Shown here: piece after piece, positions 1 to 12,805 of the stretch
Layout: the number at the start of each line of letters is the position of its first letter
Numbering within the stretch: position 1 is the stretch's first letter
Origin: Caenorhabditis remanei
Lineage: Eukaryota; Nematoda; Chromadorea; Rhabditida; Rhabditidae
Assembly: GCF_010183535.1 (NCBI RefSeq)
Contig: NC_071333.1
Span: forward strand, 11,468,587-11,532,586
Direction: 5' to 3'
Length of the DNA: 64,000 bases
Made by a program: the position numbers and the translations under genes
Notes under the pieces: model-generated
Database searches by the model: none
The model's input: the letters and a program-made list of their open reading frames with translations, nothing else
What the model was told of the DNA's origin: nothing

Positions 1-1593
1 CAGTGGCGCTCAACTTCATAAAGTGCCGACAAACAAGTTGCCGAAACAGCAAAATTACTGGAGCACTTTTCATATTTACTTTGTTTAACTTATAATCATT
101 GTAATAGAAAAAACGAATTGAGTCTGTATTGGTCATAGCTTTAACTTTTACGATCCTGTTTTATGATATTTGCACATGGGAACGGAGTTTGTGCTTCCAA
201 ACACAAAATACGAAAAGCCCAGAAAATGAAATCCCTGTTCTTACCCCGGAAGTCTTGCCATCATCCAAGTTGATCAATTTTGCGTACTCCTCTTTGTTGC
301 ACTCTGACTTTGAACAAGCCGGCCAACCAGGTCGAGCAGATTTGTCGCACCCAGTAAAGTTAACATTCATGAAGGTTGAGCGGTCGCCTTGCAATGTCTA
401 AACATCGGAGATTTGATAGTTTGAATCATGATTCTTGTATACCTTGGCAGGATCATAGAGTATAAACTTTGTACTGATTGGAATGTTCAAGTCAAGATTC
501 TGTGTTCCAATGAATTCCAACCAGTTTGTCAAAGTACATGGAGTTGATGTACACATAACTCGAAGTGCTGGTTGGCCACCAAAAGTCACATCTTTACACG
601 AAGCAAACATGCCTTCAGCGAACTCAGTTGACAATCTGTATTCCACTGTGCTTGCATATGCTTCTGCAGGATGGTATTCTGGAGTGAATCCCTCTTTCTC
701 TTCGATTGGCTTCATTTCGGAAATCTGAAAAATGTCATTCCACAAAAAATCATATTTGCCTATTTATGACGTTATCACTATGAGCTGTCTAGTGACTCAA
801 AAATGCATAGTTAAAGGTCGCTTATCAGAAACGGTATAATATGCGTTTTTTCAATACTAATTTCCCTTTTTGCCGCCCAATATAATCAGCGCATACGTTG
901 CGAAATGAAAATGACAGGACGGCAGAACAAAAAAGGACAGATTATCAACGTTTGAACTGTGCAAAGGACATACTAACCGAGACAAAGTTCTGCTGGTTCG
1001 GACTGCATGTGAACTCACACCAGAGTTTGGCAAAGTTGTCAAAGCAGGATGGGCATCGTCCAAGGATGTTTCTTGCTTGAGCAATTTGCTTGGTCAGTCC
1101 CTCAGCTTGAGCGGGAGTACAACACACTTGTTTGTTACCTGTAATAGTTCCGCATAATATTACATAAGTTCTATTGATGGAAAGGAACAGCGATGAGTCA
1201 CACTAAAGTTGGATGAATTTCGACTTATGTGCAGACTACGCAGTTTTTTTATGTAGTGCACTTGATTTGGGAGCATGTTTCGGGATTATTTGCATTAGAC
1301 CTATTTGGAGCACAAAACGCAGACAAAAAACTAGTCGTGCTTGAGAAATAGATACATTTATATTATTATACTTGAAACGTACCTTCCAACATGTGAGGGC
1401 AGAATTCCATCATTTTCTCATAGGCTGGATGTGTTTTGTCAAAATCGATGGGTTCAACATTGCTGCTGTTGGTAACACAGGGTCCGTAGGCGTTTTCCGT
1501 ATGTTTGTGGCAGAGTCCTCGCATGATACATCCCGCTTCGCCATGATGGAATGTAAACCCAAATAGTAAGCAAAAAATGAGTAGTATGTTCAT
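1..1593 (-). CDS. ncr-1: Niemann-Pick C1-type sterol transporter, 5' part only
   Basis: This is the N-terminal part of an NPC1-family protein, which takes sterol from the late endosome or lysosome lumen into the membrane. The exons I can join are 1593-1383, 1138-978, 724-443 and 397-245, giving 269 residues with consistent phase. Residues 1-20 form a signal peptide (MNILLIFCLLFGF). The sterol-binding N-terminal domain follows, with the family cysteine pattern: YGPCV, QVCCTPAQ, RCPSCFDNF and CEFTCSPNQ. The third intron (442-398) is only 45 nt, a multiple of three, and contains an in-frame TAG, so it must be spliced. The donor at 244/243 reads GTAAGA. Membrane and sterol-sensing domains lie beyond the left edge; the next exon may start in 1-240 but I could not place it. 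C. elegans has two paralogues. I chose ncr-1 because it is X-linked like the neighbours; ncr-2 is not excluded. Confidence 0.82.
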
Positions 1594-1599
1594 TGATTG

Positions 1600-1620
1600 T
1601 GCATCGACTGAAACAGGAGT
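1600..1620 (-). other. Splice acceptor ahead of the ncr-1 start
   Basis: On the minus strand CCTGTTTCAG ends at 1608, and the ATG follows 14 nt later at 1593. This is either an SL trans-splice site or the acceptor of an intron from an upstream non-coding exon. The long gene-free region beyond it makes the second option possible. Confidence 0.5.
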
Positions 1621-2025
1621 GATTGATTTTGAAACGGTCTCTTTAAAAAGAGGGCAGTCGAGACGTTGGTCCCGCCCCCTTGAACACAAGCACAGTTCAG
1701 TGAAACTACTGAATTGTTGACCGGGACGTTAGACATAGAGAGCGAAAGAAACATTGGAATGGAGTCAGAGAAAAAGAAAAAGCAAAATGGTCACACGTTT
1801 CCTGACTCATCAGCAGAGTCCGAGATATAGTTGTGGTCTGTACAAAAGTAAACTCTCAGAAGAAACACTTATTAAAAGCGGTGCGTAAAAAGTTGTGTTT
1901 GTTTGACATTGAGCTGCTCATGAAGGCAAATGTGTGTATTTTCAAACCACAGAATTGTCATAGAATATCACTATATTTTGACTATTACTTTGAAAAGAGG
2001 TCATGTTTTGTTTTTCTAGCAGTCA

Positions 2026-2037
2026 GGGGGGGGGGGG
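2026..2037 (+). repeat. Mononucleotide run of 12 G
   Basis: Twelve consecutive G residues. Long G tracts can form G-quadruplexes and are deletion-prone in worms lacking the DOG-1/FANCJ helicase. Confidence 0.85.
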
Positions 2038-2182
2038 CAGATAGTCATAGACTCTTCTAGAACTACAGAAATCTGACATACGGTATTTTCTCTATTCATA
2101 ATAAGAAAAACTATGAAGATTGAGCACAACGAGCAATGACGTGGACATTTAAAAATTTAAAGGTACATTATACTCTGATATA

Positions 2183-2227
2183 GTTTACGACTGTTAACCA
2201 AAAAAAAATTGGTTTACAGTCGTAAAC
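2183..2227. repeat. Perfect-looking 19-bp hairpin with A7 loop
   Basis: The arm GTTTACGACTGTTAACCAA (2183-2201) pairs with 2209-2227 with one mismatch, across a loop of seven A. It may be a short palindromic repeat or a foldback element. No miRNA family was recognised in it. Confidence 0.7.
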
Positions 2228-5200
2228 CATTCTTTTTTGCCAACTAATAACGAGAAGCTGATGTAAGACGTTTTTAGACGACGGCTCGTTAATTTTTCAT
2301 TCTTATCAGTCAAACCCATAAAAATCAGAAACGAAATCAAATATCAGGTTGTCCAAATTACCGTTGTTTCAACAAGGAAAACGTGATAAACGAGCCAGAA
2401 CAGCGGTCATAAAAAAACAGAGACAGGAAAAGTAGAAAATAGAATCGTCGAGAAACAACAGAAACTTTTTTCATTTATGATTCATTTATGATAATGTGAA
2501 CAAAGAAAATTCGTCTCCAATTTCAATCTGTACAGTTGGCCCTTCCCAGCACATTCGTGAGTCACAAAAAATGAGGGCATATTCGAGAAAAAACGGAAAA
2601 GAAGGATGATTTTGAAACAAAGCGCGTGAGGACCGCAAGGCCCTTCAAAACTGAATATGTGGACGTTTCCTATTTCCTTGGCGACGATCCGCATGTAAAG
2701 AATTGCTCAGCTTTTTTGTCGGGAGAAAAACCTTTGAGAAGTCTTGTATTTACGTGAAAAATTTCAACTCATATGTTGATAGTTTCAAGTTTGGTAATTC
2801 AATATTGACCGGGTAACTGTATTGGCATGGAAAAGAGAACTATAAAGGGAAGTACAAGTCAAGAGAACAAAAAGTGGTAAAAATCAAAGAACACGTCAAG
2901 AATCAACGGGAATGTGCGATTTCTTCTGTGTTTTTCATCAATTTTTCATATAGACCGTGAGAGAGAACATGTGATGGATTGAATAAAACTACACTAAGTT
3001 GTGATGATAAGAATGCAGCGTACAACGGGAAGAGATTAAATTTGAAAAGCGCAGCCGAAAAAAACTCTGAAAAATGAGCGGAGTTCTGTAAGAGGCTTTT
3101 TTTTTCATTCATCCAACAAAAAAAACGACATGACAACGAGACTTAACTACATTTCTCAAAAAAAGAGAAACTCTGGAAATCCCTTCATCCAACAAATGAG
3201 AACACACCGAAACATTGTAATCAGATCAAATGACATTTTTTGGGAGGCGGAACGATTAGGTAAATGGCACTAAGAAGATTACATCGCTCTCCCCATGCTC
3301 GTTGTTCAAAAAGAAAGAATTCAATTAGAATTTGAAACGAATGCAAGAGGATATGGATAGTGACCGGATACGAGAGACAAACGCTTGATCAGGAAATTAG
3401 ACTTCCGTAATAGGACAAATGATTTGTTCTGAAATAACCTACTGTAGTGGTATATCAGAATGATATTATACAACAATAAGATGACTTTCATACAATAAAG
3501 TATAGAATTAAGGAGACAGTATAGTAATTTTTGTCACGTTTTTGAGACACGTGGTTTTCTTCAAAAAAAACTATTTTTTTATAAATAGTAGTGAAATTTT
3601 ATGTTTCAGAAATTATTCTTCCAAAACGATTAACGCATTATTTTAACTTGTTTTTGGTTTTGAATTGCACTACTCGTTTCACATTTCTAGGCACAGAAAA
3701 ATTTAAGAATATGTCATAACATTTGTAAACGGAAGTGAAAATATTAGAAAGTGAGAGCCTTTATGTCCTACAGTACTCGCCAAGCAAAATGTCTAATTGA
3801 ATTTCCGATGTATTTCTCTTTTTCGACTATATTTTTTTGATCTTCGAAAGAATGAAATTCGAGTCATGAAGAGAACTCATGCCACTTAAAAAAACGAACA
3901 GACAAGACGATGGGTATTTAGTGGAAAAAAATATTTATTATCTTTGTATGTGGCCGTTATGTTAATGTAGATTAAAATATGAAAGATCTGAAATTAGGGT
4001 TTCCTCTTCGAACGGCTTCTTCTCAATTCATCTCAAAAACTACTACTATTTATCAATTTATATTGGTTGTGCAGTTGTTGGATGTTGTTTAATCCTTACT
4101 AGACTCCAAACATTCCTTAATTTCTCTCAAAAGTCATTCGGGCCGGTTTATTCAACTTACTTGGCATATAGCTCTATGGGATATAGTATTTTAAATGAAT
4201 TTGGCTGAATCTTCAAGATTTTGTGGTGCATGAAACCATAAAACCGCAATTGGAGGTCGTCCAACCTCCTCAAAAGAGGAAAAAGATTGACGTGAAAGAG
4301 AAAAGAGGCAATTGAACGGAGAAAAAAAAAATTTAGGTCAAAATTTGGTTGAGTCACACAGTAGGTATCTAGTATTGTAGTATTCCTAAGTTTCTAAAGG
4401 TTATTTGTGAGTGTTGCAGGCATTGTTTGAGAATAGAAACTGGGCGCAGAGTCGTCTAGCTATTTATAACTTGAACACGATTTATGATTACGTAGATTTT
4501 CCAGTTTAGAGGTCACAACAGAGTTAAAGAAATACAGATTATCTCGCAAAAAGCTGAGATAATCTTTTTTGGTTTTCTGAACGTATTTTGAAGTTATGTA
4601 AATGTATCATGTGAACACAATATCAATTTACTCCAAAAGTTTGAAAAATTCTGAAAATTAGTGGTTATGAAAACGAGAGATTTGCTCGGGATGTATGATG
4701 GCTATGGTCAGAATGTCAGAAAATTGTAGTAAATTGTAGTTATATCTGATTTAAGAACAATAGATAAGAGAAAAAACTATATAGAACATGTTGTGGTCAA
4801 GAATGTTGATTGGGAAACAAAGAGGGAAAAATAGAAAAAGAAGTAATATATTCTAAGATTAAACTGTGAAAAACCTTCGATGATATGTATCATCTTCAGA
4901 ATGGGTAGCAAAAAACATTTGAAAAAAGTACGCTTAAGACAGTTGAAGGGTTGTAATTTCTCAGGTGTCTAGGCAAAACGTTCAATCACTGTCAAAAGAA
5001 CCCGATACGACGAGACGGTCAATTCTTATGATTTAGCCAAGATAAACATTCTCGCACCACCGTACTTGTGACCTGGTCTAAGTGTGAAAACGAAGGAAGC
5101 CATTGTGTCCCGACAACGGTTTCGTGTAGACTACGAGAGGCACCGCCGGAATCGGATTTTATGGTCAGTTGTAAGCAAGTTGTTGGTAACAAGTTGAAAG

Positions 5201-8200
5201 AGAAGTTGCCATTTCGGAAGCTGAGAAGTAGGTGAGAGCACTGTTAATCAGTTGAACAAATAGAGCTGCCGACTGACATTCGGTGAAAAAAGAGAGGTGA
5301 GAAGCCGGAATAAGTGGGAAGAAAAAGGTGAGGAATGAGAGTGGAGGAAATGAAAAAAAAATTCAAGTAGTTGGCGGACTAGTTCACACGGTTATTTTTG
5401 TTTGCCATTCATTGATTGAACTGATAGATACAAGGTATCTTTAATTATGGTAGTCTAGACTAAAAGTTTAAAAAAAGAAGCTCGCGGGAAAAATCTTCAG
5501 GAAGAATCTTTCAAATTAGTTGTTGGCTTGTGAGGCTCAAAGAAAGGATGAGAATCGGAGAAGAAAATAGACAAAAGTAGAAAACAAGTGCGTCTAATTA
5601 ATAAGAGGAAACTTGTTTAGAATTTGATACTCGGAGATCACGGCTAGCAGCTCAAATAGTTATGTTTTCTTGTATGTGGGAGTTCTTTCTGAGCAAATAG
5701 ACAAATCTTGAGGAAACTTTTTTGATGAGTACTTCAAATAGAACTTTTACAAGTAACCGAAATAAGACGGTAGTCAGAAAGTGTTATATCAAAAGTAAGA
5801 GAAATATGAGAGATGAGATGCAAACGGTGAGAAGAAATAACTAGACTGTGTTTTCCATCATCATCAGAACATTTCATGCCCATTTCATTCAATTCAAGTG
5901 ATACCGGATACCCGAGTTAATCAAGATTCTAGGCTAGAAGAATGTCGAATTGTCCCAGAAAATGAACAAATGACAATCGTAAAGAACAATCTTATCCCAG
6001 GGCAATCTTTTTTCCTTTTCATGTATTCTATTTCACTGTTGGATCGATTACCGGATGAACATATGTACATACGGATGAACGGTCAGCATATCAAGTATTT
6101 TTCGATAAAAAATCTAGAAATTTTAACTCAAATCTTCAAAATCAGAAGCCTAATAGAACAGAATGCTGTTATGAATTCTCGTGGAAATTCTAATAAGCAT
6201 CAATCATCACATTTCCATGTAGGAAACATGACTATTATAGTAGAGACATGTTGATTCATAACTTTTCTCTAGGGTTTTCTAAATTCACAGTAATGAGTCG
6301 TAAAATGATAATGAGTTGTTAATCCATTTTCCACATTAGTAATGTACTTTTAGAAGAAATAATCCGAAGTGAAAAATTGCAAAGTGTGAACATTTTTCTA
6401 ATTAAAACACCTGTCCTAAAAGGCGTCACAAGTATAAATCTTCAAGCAAATTCATTAATGCGAACTAACGCACGGATGAGAAGAATTGAAAGAGAAAGAA
6501 GAGTAGAAGTGTCTCGGATCACCGACAAGAAAGTGACCAATTGAATGACCTTTCGAGTGGTTTGCGCCGCTGTGTCGCGAGGGAAGATACCTGGATTTCG
6601 ATATTAGATTTAGTCTAGCTGTGTTGGAACAGATCGCAAACGCAGTGGTTTCCTGCAAAACAAACGTGCAGGTATTCAAATGACTAGTGGAGAATCGGAA
6701 AATCGGATTTAGAGAATGAAACCAACTTTTAAAGGTTGAAGGTATCATTGACCGTTTTCAGTAATGATTGAACACCAGCCAGTTTTTTTTAAATAGATTT
6801 TTTTCGACAGACAAATCGTATTCTTCTTTCAGACGGTCTGAGAATAACGGCATAATGTAAAAAAATCACACTGAAATTTCAGAATGACAATTTCTTATTA
6901 GAGAGAATATTCAACTGCTGAATTTACACAGAGCAATAAATAATTTATAGGAAAAAACAAAGTTTCATTTTGAAGTTTTGAAAATTAGCTTGTTCCAAAT
7001 ACTTTTCATTTTCTAGGTCATGAGAACTATGAAAATAATCATAAACAAAGCCTAGCAATTCAATAAACATCATAGAAAAAATAACGATGGAATTCATTTT
7101 TTGAAGTCAGCCACCTAAACGTCTATTTTCAAAATGACATAATCCTTTTCCCGTAACAAACCAACAAACAAACAAATGTCGAAATGTTTGTTCTGTAATC
7201 GAAAACATAGGAGAAAGGTGTGGAAAAAAACGGATCGATTATCCAAAGATTTACTAGAAAAAAGGAAGAAACAGACTGACCTGATGATATTCAGTTCCTC
7301 CACAAAAGTTGTTAAATATTAGCATAGCGGTGTTAGTGATTCAGACTGTTCACACATCTAATAGAATATTTCCCTTTTTTTGAAAGTGTATAGGTGTCAG
7401 TGTGTCTGATGGTGACGGTATGATATTTCATTTTCAGTTGTCGTATGTTTTGTGTTGATGAAAAGTTTAGAAAGGAGAGGTGGAGAGAGAGACAAATTGA
7501 AAAATATGAGAGAAATATAACAAACGCAGGAGTGATTATGGAAAACGTCAGAATTAGTGACAGAACTTTGTAGAATTCATTTTTGTAGGTTGTGGATTGT
7601 CTGAATTCTCTTTCTCATCAATGAATCCTAGCTTTTTGTGAGAAAGTAGTGCATTTCGCATTTCGAAAAAAGAGTCAGTGTCTGTGAAAGACCAAAATGG
7701 GATCACTCTTTTTCCGAACCCGAGAAAATAAGGAGAAATTGGTAGCAAAGGAGGCCATCTGGCTTCGTGGATGGAAATTTAACCAGTTGTAGCCGTCACT
7801 TAACCTTTCACAGACACAGCCTTGAGAAATGAAAGCGATGAGGAACGCCGGCTACGCATCATTTTTTTCGGTGGTCAGTTGAATGGAAATGAAGGAAGTG
7901 CACATGTAATGAGAAGATTCTATTGACGTTGATGGTTCTCCATTTTCTAGGAGGCTTGAAAAGAGGGAAACTCAAAAGAAAAAAAAAGGAAATTAATTGA
8001 GTAACAAGAAAAGTCGAAAACTTTTTAGAAGAAACTCTTTTTTGCTGGAAATTAGCCAAATTTTTGAACTTGAGTCACCCTCAGAACAAAATTCGAAAAT
8101 GTTATTTATGTACTTGATTCCAGAAAGCTATTAATAAAATAATGTGTCTAGCTAGTCAGACAGATTTTGTCTCAAGTATAATGACCGCGGGAATGGGAGA

Positions 8201-11200
8201 CAAATATGTTTAATTGAGTTCTATTTGGGAGAGCGTTGAGATTTTTGTCACAAATTATATAAAATATAAGATTTGGATGAGGAAAAAAAACGAACCTGTA
8301 CATAAGTGTAGCCCGTTTTATTATTGGAGTACTATCCATTCTCTCGGAAGCATTGCTGACCATTCATTACTACCCATAGCAATTGTCGGCCCTGAAACTA
8401 ATACTTTCCAAATAGAACTTTTATGTTTCATCTGGGTATATCCATCATTGCAAAAAAAAAGAAAACAACAGAGAAGAAGCTTGGAAGATTTGTGTTGCGA
8501 AGCTAGAAAAAGTCTTCGAAAGAGCGCAAAAATGCGGATAAAAAAAGAAAACGACGGGGAATAGTGGAACGTGGACTTGGGACCCGAAGAAACAGAGAGA
8601 AGACGGCGGAGAGAAGGAAGAGGACAACAACTCGATTGAATTGCGTCTTGCATTCTGAATACTTGACGCTGGCGCTTTAGACCAAGTTTTGCGGTTTTGC
8701 AATGAGAAAAATATAAATGCACGTGAGAAAATGAGCGCCAGCTTTGATATTTATCCATTCCAACACAATTTTCGATGAAGATTAGAGGGTTGTAGTGAGG
8801 ATTAGGCTATTCTTGTTGTACGTCTTTGCAATGAGTTTAGATATGGAATTCATTGCAAATATGAGCAATTAAACCTAGTGTTTGAAAAAATACTAAAGAA
8901 GTAGATGGCTAACAAGTCAAATTCTATAAAATTATTATTGCAACATTGCGTGATAAAGCTGACAACAATGAAAACCAGAATCGAAGTCATAACTGCTTTG
9001 TGTTCACATTCCGTTTTTGCACGCTATAGAAACGAATGGGGTCTAGCAATATAGAAAAAAAACCTGAACACAAATCTGGAAAATAAAATGAGAAAATAGA
9101 ATCCGTCGCAACGATTTCTAATGAACTTGTTTTCGCTTTTGCAGAAGCATATTCGAAAACACCAAACTCTGGTCTCCTCAATTTTGGACCAAGGAAAAAT
9201 TTTCAATCCATACACGTCCTGATGACAAGCTGACAGAAAAACGAGCAAAAAAAATGGTGATTGCTGTTGAAATACGAGCAGTGTTAGTCACGCGTGCCAA
9301 ACTAGACTCTCTCGTTTTTTCCTCGTCGTCTTCATTCTGTTTCTATTCCTCTCCAAAATGTATCTCTTAATTTTTCTGGAGTCCAGAAAACATGTCAGAG
9401 ATAAAATAAACCAACAACCTGATTGCGAAATTCTGGTCTAATTCTATGGAAATGTTGCATAGTTGATGTCATAGTCTCTAAAACTTTGACGGGTGGAAAT
9501 CAGAAAGGAAGAAACTGAAGAAGGAGCCAAAGAAAGAGGAAAATAATGAAATTGGTTCAATTACATGTTTTTCTCCTTCTCGGTTTTTCTTTTTGAATAA
9601 TTGCATATTCTGTGAGAAAAAATGTGAAAATGTGAAAACGGATTCAAAAAGAGAAAAGATAATTCATCAGAATGAATCATGATTCAGTGAAATTGGAACA
9701 TCAATCTAATTCAGTTTTTCTCTGTCTTATTCTAAGATCATTTTTGATTGGAGTGAATGAAATGAACACAACTTTACGATGCAGCAATTCGTGCAGTTCT
9801 GATCCTAAACTGCAGAATAAATCTTCATTGATGCAGGGGACAAGCCATGTACATCAACATGAATGTACATTTCACGAGAAATCAAACGGACCTCATGTTT
9901 TGTTGGATTTCAATGTACACAACTTTGTATAATATGGAACCCAACATTTTTGTGACGACGTAGGATTCCACTGTTTAATTTCCGTTGGTTTCTATTCTGC
10001 CCTCAAAATGAACTTTTTCTTTTTATATCCGGAAATTGAATATGATTAGCCACAAATTTCGGAGCAATGGTTCTGAACATCAATCATTCTGAAAATTTAT
10101 TCTTCAATTTCAAACTACAAACTGAGAATCTGATCGTTGATGGAGAAAACGGATGTTTTAATGAAAATATTCATTTGTTCAAAATTGTTTTGTGGCGAAC
10201 CGTGATTCATACTTGGCCAGGTAACAGATATTGCACGAAAAAGTAAAACTAAAACTGTCATTGGATGATTTATTAATATGATGCGATGAGACCAAACTTC
10301 TATTTCGACGATGCATCTTCTGGCGATTTTGGTGGCTGCGTGTTTTTGATCTTAAAAAAGAAGCTATTTATAATGGACCGAAAAAAATATTTCACTTACT
10401 TGTTTTGGTTTTTTGGATATTTTGAACTTTGTTTTCGTTACCTTTCGCTTAATTGTTTCCTTGTCTGGAGAAATATTGTACCTTCGCTGTCTGAAAAGGA
10501 TTGATAAAATTCTCATATAATCACAAGGCGGAAGGTTATATATCAAATGAATCTGAAAGAATAACTAACATTTCTGTGCCACATCCGGATTCCAAATGCA
10601 TATCAATATTGGTTAAGTTGAACGGCCGGAAGCACACTTCACAGAGATTCGCATGTTTTGGTTTGGTTTTGAAACACCATTGAATGGACATTGGCTCGGA
10701 TAATGAGATCATAGCGAATCCGTTTTTTCCCTGTCTCTGAAATATAATTTGTGTAAACAAGCAAAATTACAGATGTATGATCAAGAAGAACGTTACAGAG
10801 TGACAGATTTTTCGCTTTGAACAGTGACAGCAGTAAGAATGACAGAAAACAATATGAGCAAAGAAAGAAGGAAAGTGCAAAAAAGTGAACGTCTATAATG
10901 ACAAATTGAGAGTACGAAAAGACGGAATGTGAGCCATGTGGTGGGAGCAAACATGCACTTTCTCATTCGTTACTATTCCAAAGTTCATTCAAATTGAGTG
11001 AACGGAAAGAGATTGAATAATAATGTCATGAGTTCACCTGCTAGCATTTGAAAAGTAAAAGCGGGGCATTATTTTGAACGTATATTCGTAAAAATCTCGT
11101 TGTCAAAAAACCTACTGAAATTAAAAACGCGATTTTCCAACATAATCATATTTTTAATGTTCACCACAACGAAATGATAATTGAACGCCCACAGAAAGGC

Positions 11201-12805
11201 AGCTCTAGAGCGTTCAATGAACGGCTTATGGGAGGGTACTTGACAAAGCTACGATAGAAACGAAACGAATAAATGTCTTCGGGTCTTTTGTCACACCCAA
11301 TATGATTACGAACACACACAGGCATAAAACCATTTATAATACAACTAAATTTTGTTCAGCACGACCACAATCTTGCGACTAATCTGCTTTGAATGAATCA
11401 AAAATGCAAAACGGAACTAACAAAAAGTGAATTTAAATGCACATCTGGTCGAGTAGACCGCTTTGTTCAACGGAGTTCTCTTGTGAATTCACTGAGAAAT
11501 TTGTAATTAGAACACATGTATTCCGTTATTCAAATTAGAAAAAAGTAGGAACACTTGTTGACTAGAAGAAATGTGTAGCAGAGTTGTTTCTTAGAAAAAA
11601 CTACCCAGATGCAGAGTAATTCGAAAAATGTTTGGAATATTCAATGTGACACCAACTAAAATTTTGTCTTCTCACTCTGTTCTTCTGCAGAAAACCGGAT
11701 TACGTATTCTAGTAAAATACGAGACTACTGAGTATCTTTATGGTCGCTATCTAAGCTGAAAATCTGATTCATAGAAAATCTAGCATCCAACTAATATATT
11801 CTGAGCGAAAACAAGAAGAATATTTTAAAAAATCGAACCATTTCCAGGAAACATTTAATTTTGGACGTTCTTGAAAAACATGAACTTTAACAAAACTACT
11901 GAGGAGAATAAGCTGAGAACATTCTTGGGACCAGAAATCATTTTTCTGAACTAGACATAGGTTCAGGACACAACATCCGCTAGACGACAGAACGCTTTAG
12001 CCATGGAGATGAGGGTCTCACAACGAAACTGCGAAAACGCAGAATGTTCCTGACGCACTGGTGTGTATTGCAATGCGCGTTTTCACTGGAGTTCCGTATT
12101 ACCCAGTGAGAGCGAAGTAAATAGGCGGCCGAAAAACTGAGAAGATTGAAGGTGCAATCCTTTTAAAGTGATGAAAAATGGGGGTTAACAGTGTTTGTTC
12201 GTTGCGAGACCCATTCAAATAGAATGGATAAAATGAAAGTGAAGCATTGAGAAATTTTTGAGAATATTTTCTTCTCTTCGAACTAATTCTAAGAAAATCG
12301 TAAAATCGTAGAATTTTTAAATGTCTGCATGACCCTTCAGTTCGTATTATCATTAATGTTAGCTGTCCTTTCAATTTACATTTTTCCAAGAAAATCAGTT
12401 TTTCATTCTGACAAAAAATATTCGAATTGTTGGCATTGAAGAAGAGAAAAAGACACCGTTTGGAGAAAAGAAAATGATATACACAGCCGGTAAGGCCTAC
12501 AATTAAAATTCTGAAATTGTGGAATTTTGACAAAAGAAGAAAGAAATGTTAATCAAATACAAAGTAATGGGGGGTTTGTAGATAAGTAATAAAAGAAAAG
12601 AACAACAAAGATGAAGAAATAGAAATGAGAATAATGATGGGCAGGACGAAGAAGAGGGAACAGAAATACCAAAAACTTGCGGTTTCAAATGTGGCTGGTC
12701 AATTAAAAATGAGTAGTACTATGCAAAGAGATCACAAAAGGAATTAGAAATGGAGGCAAAGAAAGCGAACTGCAATATACAATGGGCGGAATAAAACTAA
12801 AGTGT

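Larger units (their letters stand above)
1614..12805. other. 11.2 kb with no recognisable gene
   Basis: This lies between the 5' end of ncr-1 and the 3' end of dgk-2. The open frames here (for example 5898-6254 plus, 8321-8758 minus, 10639-10950 minus) have no recognisable domain, no consistent splice partners and often no ATG start. The plus strand looks purine-rich, with many GAAA and AGAG runs. In worms that fits intron, outron or UTR sequence transcribed from the minus strand. It may be an upstream intron or control region of ncr-1. It contains a hairpin at 2183-2227 and a 12-base G run at 2026-2037. Confidence 0.5.

Noticed and set aside
398..400. In-frame TAG in ncr-1 suggesting a pseudogene
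   Set aside because: A 45-nt intron with GTATAC donor and TTTAG acceptor removes it and keeps the frame.
5898..6254. 118-codon plus-strand frame in the gene-free block
   Set aside because: Starts with GTG, no splice signals, no recognisable family and low-complexity composition.
8321..8758. 145-codon minus-strand frame
   Set aside because: Rich in Phe/Ser/Leu because the opposite strand is purine-rich; no ATG context or family match.
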